Part shown: positions 35,513-41,693 of the stretch, in pieces
Numbering within the stretch: position 1 is the stretch's first letter
Layout: every line of letters starts with the position of its first letter
Origin: Phycicoccus elongatus Lp2
Lineage (GTDB): Bacteria; Actinomycetota; Actinomycetes; Actinomycetales; Dermatophilaceae
Length of the DNA: 41,693 nucleotides
Assembly (NCBI RefSeq): GCF_000367525.1
Contig: NZ_HF570956.1
Span: 1,959,660 to 2,001,352 of the forward strand
Direction: 5' to 3'
Notes under the pieces: model-generated
Databases searched by the model: none
Told to the model about the DNA's origin: nothing
What the model saw: only the letters and a program-made list of their open reading frames with translations
Program-made: the position numbers and the translations under genes

Positions 35513-35704
35513 CTTCACCGAGCCAACGGTCAGACCCCCGACGAGGTGCTTCTCGATGAGCGCGCAGAGGATGACGACCGGGACGACCGCAATGACGGGC
35601 GCGGCAAAGAGCTGGCCCATCGCCGATGCGTCGCTGGCGATCGCGCGCGCCTGTGCGGTGAGGCCCTGAGCGCCGAGGCCGAAGGACTCCAACGCCTCCT
35701 CGCG
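35513..35704 (-). pseudogene. 3' relic of a sugar ABC transporter permease (MalG/CUT1 type)
   Basis: In one minus-strand frame the segment reads EALESFGLGAQGLTAQ, then AMGQLFAAPVIAVVPVVILCALIEKHLVGGLTVGSVK. This is the characteristic C-terminus of MalG-like permeases: last helix after a short periplasmic part, then GLT-x-G-x-VK. The usual stop after VKG is gone and the frame runs on. The rest of the permease is missing: the adjacent plus-strand gene at 35738 and its promoter occupy that place. No binding protein, second permease or ATPase is near. It is therefore the remnant of a deleted sugar-uptake operon. Confidence 0.65.
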
Positions 35705-35725
35705 GATGGGGGAAGCGCCAGACCC

Positions 35726-35731
35726 TAGGCT
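35726..35731 (+). promoter_or_regulatory. Leaderless -10 box of the YgjV-like gene
   Basis: TAGGCT followed by TCGCCC and the ATG. It lies just outside the permease relic. Confidence 0.5.
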
Positions 35732-35737
35732 TCGCCC

Positions 35738-36361
35738 ATGTCGCTGCTCGACGCGGTGGGCTGGTTCGGGTCCGCACTTCTCGTCTTCTCGCTCATGCAG
35801 GCGCGTGTCCTGCGCTTCCGGATCATCAACACGGTCGCCTGCGTGATCCTCACCATCTTCAACGGCGTGCTCGGGATCTGGCCGATGGTCGCGATGAACC
35901 TGGTCCTGACCGCCATCAACCTGTGGTTCATCGCCAAACTGTGGCGCGACCGCCGCAGCGACACCGCGTATGCCGTCCTGCAGGTCGCCGGCGACGACAC
36001 CTACCTCCAGCACTTCCTCAAGGTCGAGGGCGCCGAGATCGCGCGCACCGCCCCCAAGTTCGATGGGCTGACCGACAGTGGCGAGCGCACGGCATACCTC
36101 GTCCTGAAGGGTCACGAGACGGTGGGTGCCGTCGTCGTCCGCGACGTCGGTGACGGCGTCGCGCGCATCGAGTTGGACTACGTCACGCCGCGGTTCCGCG
36201 ATTTCACCCCCGGCGAGTTCGTCTATCGGCAGTCGGGGCTCTTCCGCGGGCACGGGTTCCGCACCATCGCCACGCCGCCCGGGATGGTCGACGCCTATTA
36301 CGACCGGCTCGGCTTCACTCGCAGCGGTGACCACTGGGAGCTCGTCGTTCCGTCGTCCTGA
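35738..36361 (+). CDS. YgjV-family membrane protein with GNAT-like C-terminal domain
   Basis: 207 residues. The N-terminal ~70 have three hydrophobic helices (LLDAVGWFGSALLVFSLMQ, INTVACVILTIFNGVLGIWP, MVAMNLVLTAINLWFIAKLW), the pattern of inner-membrane YgjV proteins. Residues ~80-207 (YLVLKGHETVGAVVVRDVGDGVARIELDYVTPRFRDFTPGEFV, then FRTIATPPGMVDAYYDRLGFTRSGDHWEL) look like an acetyltransferase (GNAT) fold ending in the classic Y-x-x-LGF element. Such fusions are known in the family; the substrate is unknown. Expression is probably leaderless. Confidence 0.75.
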   Translation: MSLLDAVGWFGSALLVFSLMQARVLRFRIINTVACVILTIFNGVLGIWPMVAMNLVLTAINLWFIAKLWRDRRSDTAYAVLQVAGDDTYLQHFLKVEGAEIARTAPKFDGLTDSGERTAYLVLKGHETVGAVVVRDVGDGVARIELDYVTPRFRDFTPGEFVYRQSGLFRGHGFRTIATPPGMVDAYYDRLGFTRSGDHWELVVPSS

Positions 36362-36434
36362 CCTCGCTGGTCACCGACTGTGATGATGGGTCTAGTTTGG
36401 ACACAGGAACAAACCCACACCCCGGAGGCACACC

Positions 36435-39131
36435 ATGGCGCCATTCGTGCACGACTTCGAACACGGCAACAAGGACGCCAAGGATCTGTTGGGGGGCAAG
36501 GGAGCCAACCTCGCCGAGATGACCAACCTCGGCATCCCGGTGCCCCCGGGCTTCACCATCGACACCGACGCGTGCCGTGCCTACCTGGCAGCCGGCGCCA
36601 TGCCCGAATCGCTGGCCGCGGAGGTCGACGAACACCTGGCGACCCTGGAGGGCAAGGCCGGCCGGCGGCTCGGGGACGCCGGTGATCCGCTCCTGGTGTC
36701 GGTGCGCTCCGGCGCGAAGTTCTCGATGCCCGGGATGATGGAGACCGTCCTCAACGTCGGTCTCAACGACGAGTCCGTCGAGGGTCTGGCCACCCAGACC
36801 GGGAATGACCGCTTCGCGTGGGACTCCTACCGGCGACTGCTCCAGATGTTCGGGAAGACCGTGCTCGATCTCGAGGGTGAACGCTTCGAGGACGCGATGG
36901 ACGCGATCAAGAAGGCCAAGGGCGTGACCGGCGACCTCGACCTCGACACCGACGACCTGCGCGACCTCGTCGCGGCCTACAAGGTGATCATCCGCGAGGA
37001 CAGCGGCGCGGAGTTCCCACAGGATCCCAAGGCCCAACTCATGGGGGCCGTCGAGGCCGTCTTCAACTCGTGGAACTCCGACCGCGCCGTCCTCTACCGC
37101 CGCCGTGAGCGGATCCCGTCGGACCTCGGCACGGCCGTCAACGTCCAGGCCATGGTCTTCGGCAACCGCGGGATGGACTCGGGGTCCGGAGTTGCCTTCA
37201 CCCGTGACCCGTCCACCGGCGCCGTGGGGGTCTACGGCGACTACCTCCAGAACGCCCAGGGCGAGGACGTCGTGGCCGGCATCCGCAACACGCTGACGCT
37301 CGCGGACATGGAGCGCATCGACCCGAAGAGCTATGACGACCTGATCGCGATCATGGCGCAACTCGAGGCGCACTACCGCGACATGTGCGACATCGAGTTC
37401 ACCGTCGAGAACGGCAAACTCTTCATGCTCCAGACACGCGTCGGAAAGCGCACTGCGGGAGCGGCGTTCCGGATTGCCGTCGACATGCTCGACGCCGGCC
37501 TCATCAGCGAGGACGAGGCGCTGCAGCGGGTGACCGGGGATCAGTTGGCGCAGTTGATGTTCCCCCACTTCGCGCACGACGGCGCGCAGGCCCTGCTGAC
37601 CAAGGGCATGAGCGCCTCGCCCGGTGCGGCCGTCGGGAAGGCCTACTTCACGTCCGAGGCTGCGGTGGCAGCGGCCGAGGACGGCACGCCGGTCATCCTC
37701 GTGCGTCGGGAGACCAACCCTGACGACCTGCACGGAATGGTTGCGGCACAGGGGATCCTGACCTCACGCGGAGGCAAGACCTCGCACGCCGCCGTCGTCG
37801 CCCGTGGCATGGGCCGCACCTGCGTGTGCGGCGCCGAGCAACTCGAGGTCGACGTCCGGGGGAAGAAGTTCACGGCGCCCGGCGGCATCGTCGTCAAGGA
37901 GGGCGACACCATCTCGATCGATGGTGCGACCGGTGAGGTCTTCCTCGGCGAGGTGCCGGTCGAGTCCTCCCCTGTCGTCCAGTACTTCGAGGGCGAGATC
38001 GACCCCGACGCCGAGGACGCGGACCCCATCGTGCGTTCCGTGCACCGCCTCATGCAGATCGCCGACCGGGTGCGCCATCTGCGCGTCCGGACCAACGCCG
38101 ACACGGCCGAGGACGCCGCCCGCGCCCGCCGCTTCGGCGCGGAGGGCATCGGTCTGTGTCGGACCGAGCACATGTTCCTCGGCGAGCGTCGCGCCCTGGT
38201 CGAGCGGTTGATTCTCGCCGAGGGGCCCGAGGAGGTCCAGGCCGTCCTCGACGAGTTGCTCCCGTTGCAGCGGGGCGATTTCGTCAAGATCTTCGAGGCC
38301 ATGGATGGTCTCCCCGTGACGGTGCGCCTGCTCGACCCACCGCTGCACGAGTTCCTGCCGAGCCTGACCGATCTGTCGGTCAAGGTGGCGCTCAACGAGG
38401 CCAAGGGCGAGGTCAACGAGCACGACGACATCCTGCTCGCGGCCGTGCTCCGCCTCCACGAGCAGAACCCGATGCTCGGCCTGCGCGGGGTGCGCCTCGG
38501 CCTGGTGATCCAGCACCTGTTCCAGATGCAGACCCAGGCCATCATGGAGGCGGCGGCCATCGTCGCCACGAAGGGCGCCGCGGTGACCGCCGAGATCATG
38601 GTGCCGCTGGTCGGCTCCGTGAACGAGTTGGCGCTGATCCGTCAGGAGATCGACTATGCGGTGCACGAGGCCCGGGTCGCCCACTCCGTGCACTTCGACC
38701 ACAAGGTCGGCACGATGATCGAACTCCCCAGAGCGGCGGTCACGGCCCGCGAGATCGCCACCGTGGCCGACTTCTTCTCCTTCGGCACCAATGACCTGAC
38801 CCAGATGGTCTGGGGCTTCAGCCGCGATGACGTCGAGTCGTCCTTCTTCTCGGAGTACCTCGAGAAGGGCATCTTCCCGGCCTCACCCTTCGAGACCATC
38901 GACCGGGACGGCGTGGGCCGACTGGTGCGCATCGCTGCCTGGGAGGGGCGGGAGACCAAGCCCGACCTGAAGCTCGGAATTTGCGGTGAGCACGGCGGTG
39001 ACCCGGAGTCGATCCACTTCTTCCACGAGTCAGGGCTCGACTACGTGAGTTGTTCGCCCTTCCGGGTGCCAGTGGCTCGGCTGGAAGCCGGCCGGGCGCA
39101 GGTCATGGAGTCGCAGGGGAACGCCGGCTGA
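36435..39131 (+). CDS. ppdK: Pyruvate, phosphate dikinase
   Basis: 898 residues, full length. Interconverts pyruvate + ATP + phosphate with phosphoenolpyruvate + AMP + pyrophosphate. It has an N-terminal ATP-grasp domain (NKDAKDLLGGKGANLAEMTNLGIPVPPGF; FSMPGMMETVLNVGLND), a swivelling phosphohistidine domain with H451 in GGKTSHAAVVARGMG, and a C-terminal PEP-binding barrel (GLCRTEHMF, FGTNDLTQMVWGFSRDD, GICGEHGGDPESI, YVSCSPFRVPVARLEA with the catalytic Cys). GGAGG lies 6-7 nt before the ATG. No PDRP regulator is adjacent. This 2.7-kb gene contains no GTATGCCG word. Confidence 0.97.
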   Translation: MAPFVHDFEHGNKDAKDLLGGKGANLAEMTNLGIPVPPGFTIDTDACRAYLAAGAMPESLAAEVDEHLATLEGKAGRRLGDAGDPLLVSVRSGAKFSMPGMMETVLNVGLNDESVEGLATQTGNDRFAWDSYRRLLQMFGKTVLDLEGERFEDAMDAIKKAKGVTGDLDLDTDDLRDLVAAYKVIIREDSGAEFPQDPKAQLMGAVEAVFNSWNSDRAVLYRRRERIPSDLGTAVNVQAMVFGNRGMDSGSGVAFTRDPSTGAVGVYGDYLQNAQGEDVVAGIRNTLTLADMERIDPKSYDDLIAIMAQLEAHYRDMCDIEFTVENGKLFMLQTRVGKRTAGAAFRIAVDMLDAGLISEDEALQRVTGDQLAQLMFPHFAHDGAQALLTKGMSASPGAAVGKAYFTSEAAVAAAEDGTPVILVRRETNPDDLHGMVAAQGILTSRGGKTSHAAVVARGMGRTCVCGAEQLEVDVRGKKFTAPGGIVVKEGDTISIDGATGEVFLGEVPVESSPVVQYFEGEIDPDAEDADPIVRSVHRLMQIADRVRHLRVRTNADTAEDAARARRFGAEGIGLCRTEHMFLGERRALVERLILAEGPEEVQAVLDELLPLQRGDFVKIFEAMDGLPVTVRLLDPPLHEFLPSLTDLSVKVALNEAKGEVNEHDDILLAAVLRLHEQNPMLGLRGVRLGLVIQHLFQMQTQAIMEAAAIVATKGAAVTAEIMVPLVGSVNELALIRQEIDYAVHEARVAHSVHFDHKVGTMIELPRAAVTAREIATVADFFSFGTNDLTQMVWGFSRDDVESSFFSEYLEKGIFPASPFETIDRDGVGRLVRIAAWEGRETKPDLKLGICGEHGGDPESIHFFHESGLDYVSCSPFRVPVARLEAGRAQVMESQGNAG

Positions 39132-39137
39132 CGGGCT

Positions 39138-39749
39138 TCACACGTCGTCCTCGTCGGGCCCTTCGTCGCAGTCGAGGGCCTCGTCGGCATCGGTCTCGCC
39201 GAGCATCTGAGCGCTGACCGGGTCGGCGACCAGGTCCGGTCGCTGCGCGACCCACTCACGCGCTTGGGCCACGACGTCCTCGAAGCCCGGCCCCGCCACC
39301 GCGCCGAGGGTTTCCCCGCCCACCCCGGTGACCCGCACGGCGGCGCGTCGGTGGTCGAGGTCGGTGAGGCGGGTCCGGCCATCCGCGTCCTCCCAGATCA
39401 CCTTCGGGCGCGGCTGAGCCTCCACCTGTTGCACCTGGGCGATGGCCAACCGTTGCTCGATGCCGTTCACGGTGACCAGGCGCAACTCGTCGGTCGTGAC
39501 TTCGAGCCACGGCTCACGACCGGACGCAGCACGCAGGACGCGCACGGTGACATAGGCCAGCGTGACCACGCCCGCCGCGAGGAAGAATGTCGCGGGCGCC
39601 GACAGGTCGTGGGACTGGGTCCAGACCCCGACCATGGCGCTGGCCACGACGAGCAGGGCGATCCCGCTGAGTCCAAGGCCGATGCGCTGGCGACGCGTCG
39701 GCCTCGTCGAGGCGAGAACACCATCACCCTGGTTCGTCGGCTCGGTCAT
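39138..39749 (-). CDS. PH-like (bPH) domain membrane protein
   Basis: 203 residues from the MTEPTNQGD start. Two hydrophobic helices (IGLGLSGIALLVVASAMVGVW, PATFFLAAGVVTLAYVTVRVL) are followed by a beta-rich segment (EPWLEVTTDELRLVTVNGIEQRLAIAQVQQVEAQPRPKVIWEDADGRTRLTDLDHRRAAVRV) like bacterial PH domains. A very acidic tail ends it. The start overlaps the PAP2 stop (ATGA), so the two are co-translated. Convergent with ppdK, 6 bp apart. Confidence 0.7.
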   Translation of the reverse strand: MTEPTNQGDGVLASTRPTRRQRIGLGLSGIALLVVASAMVGVWTQSHDLSAPATFFLAAGVVTLAYVTVRVLRAASGREPWLEVTTDELRLVTVNGIEQRLAIAQVQQVEAQPRPKVIWEDADGRTRLTDLDHRRAAVRVTGVGGETLGAVAGPGFEDVVAQAREWVAQRPDLVADPVSAQMLGETDADEALDCDEGPDEDDV

Positions 39750-40648
39750 GCCGGCGCCTCCGGGTGCGCGTGGTGCCGCACGGTGAGGACCAGACGATGG
39801 ACGGTGATGACCCCGAGCACCCAGGCCGCACCGAGCAGCCATCCAGCGACGACGTCAGTGAGCCAGTGATGGCCGAGCCAGACCCGCGAGAGCCCCATCG
39901 TCGCGGCATACCCGATGGCGAGGACGACACCGAGGATCCCCAGCCACCACCGTCGGGTCACGATCAGCAGCAGGTATACCGCGAGCCCGGCCAGGACGGT
40001 CGCGTTGAGCGTGTGCCCCGAGGGAAAGGACGCGCTGACTTCGAAGGGCGGCACGGCGAGCGCCTGGGGAGGGCGAGCCCGGCCGGTGACGTCCTTGCCG
40101 ACGACGGTGAAGAGCAGGGCCCCCACGAGCCCGGGCACCATGACGAGCACCGGGGTCCACTTCCGCCACGCCCAGACGAGGGCCCCGACCACCGCCAGCG
40201 CGACGATCGGGCCACCGACGGTGCCGCCGATGTGGGTGAAGTCGGTGACCCAGTGGCTCGAGGTCGGTGTCCGGTTCGCGACGGCCCAGTCGAGAACGGG
40301 CTGGTCGAGGCCGGCGATACCGCTCTGGTGCTGGACGTCCTCGTAGACGTCGGCCCCGGCTTCGGCGACGGCCGCCGCGAGGGCGCCCCCGACAAGGAGG
40401 ATGGCAAGGACGGTCAGGTGCAGGCTCCAGCCGCGCCAGATCCGCTCGCCCCGGACGACGAGGGTGGCGAACATCCGCAGCAGCCGACGACCGGTCCGCG
40501 TGCGCCAGTCGCGCAGGTCGCGGTCGCCGATCGTCTCGTCGTGCCGCGGCGGATCGGCTGCCGTCGCAGCGACCGGGACGATGTCGGCGGCGCCCACCTC
40601 GGGGAGCGGCGCCGGGGACGGTTGCGGTGCGGACGGCATACCGGTCAT
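39746..40648 (-). CDS. PAP2-superfamily phosphatase
   Basis: 300 residues. The three active-site motifs are complete: K-x6-RP in KDVTGRARP, PSGH in FPSGHTLNA, and SR-x5-H-x3-D in SRVWLGHHWLTD. About six hydrophobic helices place the active site at the outer membrane face, where such enzymes dephosphorylate lipid phosphates such as undecaprenyl pyrophosphate or phosphatidic acid. The first ~75 residues are a Pro/Ala-rich cytoplasmic extension. An in-frame ATG at 40639 inside a GTATGCCG word is an alternative start. Divergent from the DUF4442 gene, 27 bp between starts. Confidence 0.9.
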   Translation of the reverse strand: MTGMPSAPQPSPAPLPEVGAADIVPVAATAADPPRHDETIGDRDLRDWRTRTGRRLLRMFATLVVRGERIWRGWSLHLTVLAILLVGGALAAAVAEAGADVYEDVQHQSGIAGLDQPVLDWAVANRTPTSSHWVTDFTHIGGTVGGPIVALAVVGALVWAWRKWTPVLVMVPGLVGALLFTVVGKDVTGRARPPQALAVPPFEVSASFPSGHTLNATVLAGLAVYLLLIVTRRWWLGILGVVLAIGYAATMGLSRVWLGHHWLTDVVAGWLLGAAWVLGVITVHRLVLTVRHHAHPEAPA

Positions 40649-40675
40649 TGCACCACGGTCGAGCAGACTGGGGGG

Positions 40676-41152
40676 ATGCCGAACATCCCCACGTGGTCCG
40701 ACCTGCTCTCCTCCCCCGCGGCCATGCGCCGGTTGATGCGCGCGTGGCCCCCGTATGCCGCGGCCGGGATCCGGATGGTCGAGATCGCCGACGACTGGTC
40801 ACGATGCGTGATGGAGCTGCGCCTGCGGCCGTGGACGGCGAACTTCGTCGGCACGCAGTTCGGGGGCTCGATGTTCTCGATGACCGACCCCTGGTGGATG
40901 ATCCTCATGTTGCGCCGGCTCGGGCCGGGATATGTGGTGTGGGACAAGGCTGCCGAGATCGAGTTCGTCGCGCCGGGTCGCGGCGACGTGCGGGCGACCT
41001 TCGAGCTCACCGACGAGATGGTGGCCGAGGTGCGGGCGGCGGCCGACCGCGCAGAGAAGGTGCTCCAGTGGTATCCCGTGGACATCGTCGGCCGCGACGG
41101 CACGGTCGTGGCGCGCGTGCGCAAGCAACTCTACGTGCGCGCGAAGCGCTGA
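40676..41152 (+). CDS. DUF4442 hotdog-fold thioesterase-like protein
   Basis: 158 residues. MRAWPPYAAAGIRMVEIADDWSRCVMELRLRPWTANFVGTQFGGSMFSMTDPWWMILMLRRLG and VWDKAAEIEFVAPGRGDVRATFEL match the DUF4442 pattern, a hotdog fold related to acyl-CoA thioesterases. The substrate is unknown. CAGACT 6 nt before the ATG suggests a leaderless transcript. The stop is 28 bp from the 3' end of the convergent ssrA gene, with one arm of the ssrA-flanking repeat in between. Confidence 0.82.
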   Translation: MPNIPTWSDLLSSPAAMRRLMRAWPPYAAAGIRMVEIADDWSRCVMELRLRPWTANFVGTQFGGSMFSMTDPWWMILMLRRLGPGYVVWDKAAEIEFVAPGRGDVRATFELTDEMVAEVRAAADRAEKVLQWYPVDIVGRDGTVVARVRKQLYVRAKR

Positions 41153-41156
41153 ACTC

Positions 41157-41173
41157 CTCAACAGTGTGGGACC
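41157..41173. repeat. Inverted repeat arm downstream of ssrA
   Basis: CTCAACAGTGTGGGACC, an exact 17-bp inverted copy of 41558-41574. It starts 7 nt beyond the encoded CCA of tmRNA. Confidence 0.9.
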
Positions 41174-41180
41174 GCCGCGA

Positions 41181-41547
41181 TGGTGGAGGCGGCGGGAATC
41201 GAACCCGCGTCCACTGACGGGAAACCAGGGCTTCTCCGGGTGCAGTGCGCTGAGGAGTTTCTCGGCCCCGGGGCTCGCACGCACACGTTCCCCGACAGGC
41301 CCAGTCGGATTGGAGTCCCGCCTCACCCCCCGACAAGGGATCGGCAGCAAGATCTCTAGATGACGCTGGTGACTATGCCGAGATCATGCATAGGCCAACG
41401 GACTTCGGGCTCGCTCAGGCGGCGAGGGCGAAGTCGGTGCGCTTGGAGTTGGCACCTATTGGTTTGTACGGAGCGTTGACGAGATGACCGTACGTCCTCG
41501 ACCCGCTTCCCCTGATCAGCCGACCAATGTCGAAACCGATCGCCCCC
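41181..41547 (-). ncRNA. ssrA: Transfer-messenger RNA (tmRNA)
   Basis: 367 nt. Rescues stalled ribosomes with SmpB. The 5' end GGGGGCGATCGGTTTCGACA and the 3' end GGACGCGGGTTCGATTCCC...CGCCTCCACCA form the tRNA-like domain; the acceptor stem pairs 7 bp with one G-U, and CCA is encoded at 41181-41183. The resume codon GCC is at 41453-41451 and the tag reads ANSKRTDFALAA with a TGA at 41417-41415. The remaining sequence has room for the usual pseudoknots. The upstream promoter must lie within 41548-41693. Confidence 0.95.
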
Positions 41548-41557
41548 CTGAGGGGGT

Positions 41558-41574
41558 GGTCCCACACTGTTGAG
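41558..41574. repeat. Inverted repeat arm upstream of ssrA
   Basis: Exact inverted partner of 41157-41173, ending 10 nt before the tmRNA 5' end. It is part of a second dyad, GTTGAG (41569-41574) and CTCAAC (41588-41593). In a precursor transcript, the two long arms would pair and extend the acceptor stem. Confidence 0.9.
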
Positions 41575-41693
41575 TTGTCGCCTCTGGCTCAACACCGGAG
41601 GACTCCACAGTATGCCGTGCGCTTCCGACAGTCCCAAACGGATTCCCCGGCACCCCCCCGAACAGATCTCGCAGCCGACCACACCCATACCTG

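Noticed and set aside
39764-41152. Plus-strand frame of 462 codons running into the DUF4442 gene
   Set aside because: The first ~300 codons are antisense to the PAP2 gene. The real start is the ATG at 40676, with its own promoter geometry.
41157-41574. The inverted repeats as attachment sites of an integrated element at ssrA
   Set aside because: Integration at ssrA gives direct repeats of the gene's 3' end, not inverted repeats on both sides. No integrase is in the window.

Overview
The window is high-GC DNA from an actinobacterium. The evidence is a mycothiol-dependent enzyme family, the ClpS/DUF2017 pair, DUF3039, DUF3618, a DUF2510-RDD protein, frequent GTG starts and several genes that look leaderless. 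The gene content and a strongly over-used GGTATGCCG-type word suggest a member of the Micrococcales close to Intrasporangiaceae; that placement is inference. No plasmid, prophage or CRISPR array is visible.

Layout. 1-2990 looks acquired: an IS256-family insertion sequence, a mycothiol-dependent maleylpyruvate-isomerase-like protein, and a divergent HxlR regulator with a TTA codon and a clear operator. 2992-11047 is a minus-strand block: a pair of dynamin-like GTPases, SSB, the ribosome-associated ABC-F protein EttA, a frameshifted pentapeptide-repeat gene, a GT2 glycosyltransferase and an NAD-dependent epimerase. 11135-16812 is housekeeping: tRNA-Arg, an M20 amidohydrolase, a PrsW-type protease, oligoribonuclease, tRNA-His, a CopC-like copper protein, tRNA-Lys, a small rhodanese-like protein, a GroES-like protein, DUF3618 and Bcp peroxiredoxin. 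16983-18931 holds two overlapping GDP-mannose 4,6-dehydratase paralogues. 19019-19983 is ClpS/DUF2017.

20013-26223 is a tyrosine-degradation locus: hmgA, an unrecognised gene fused translationally to fahA, fahA, an RDD membrane protein, hpd, and a divergent Lrp/AsnC regulator. It covers 4-hydroxyphenylpyruvate to fumarate plus acetoacetate except that no recognisable maleylacetoacetate isomerase is present; the unrecognised gene is the obvious candidate. 26236-29745 is accessory: a polytopic membrane protein lacking a normal start, and a three-gene operon led by a protein with two ESX/WXG100-like helical segments. 29834-34902 has two SF2 helicases, DUF3039 and YqgE; one DEAD-box helicase has a long RDDRPRRF-type repeat tail. 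35094-41152 has a VanZ-like protein, the relic of a sugar ABC permease, a YgjV-like protein, pyruvate phosphate dikinase, a PH-like membrane protein, a PAP2 phosphatase and a DUF4442 protein. tmRNA (ssrA) lies at the right edge, flanked by perfect 17-bp inverted repeats.

The most unusual signal is not a gene. The 8-mer GTATGCCG (either strand) occurs 36 times by hand count, about equally on both strands, in coding and non-coding DNA and in several reading frames, and it forces rare codons (TAT, ATA, GCA). It looks like a DNA-level, genome-wide iterated motif. It is absent from the first 3.9 kb.
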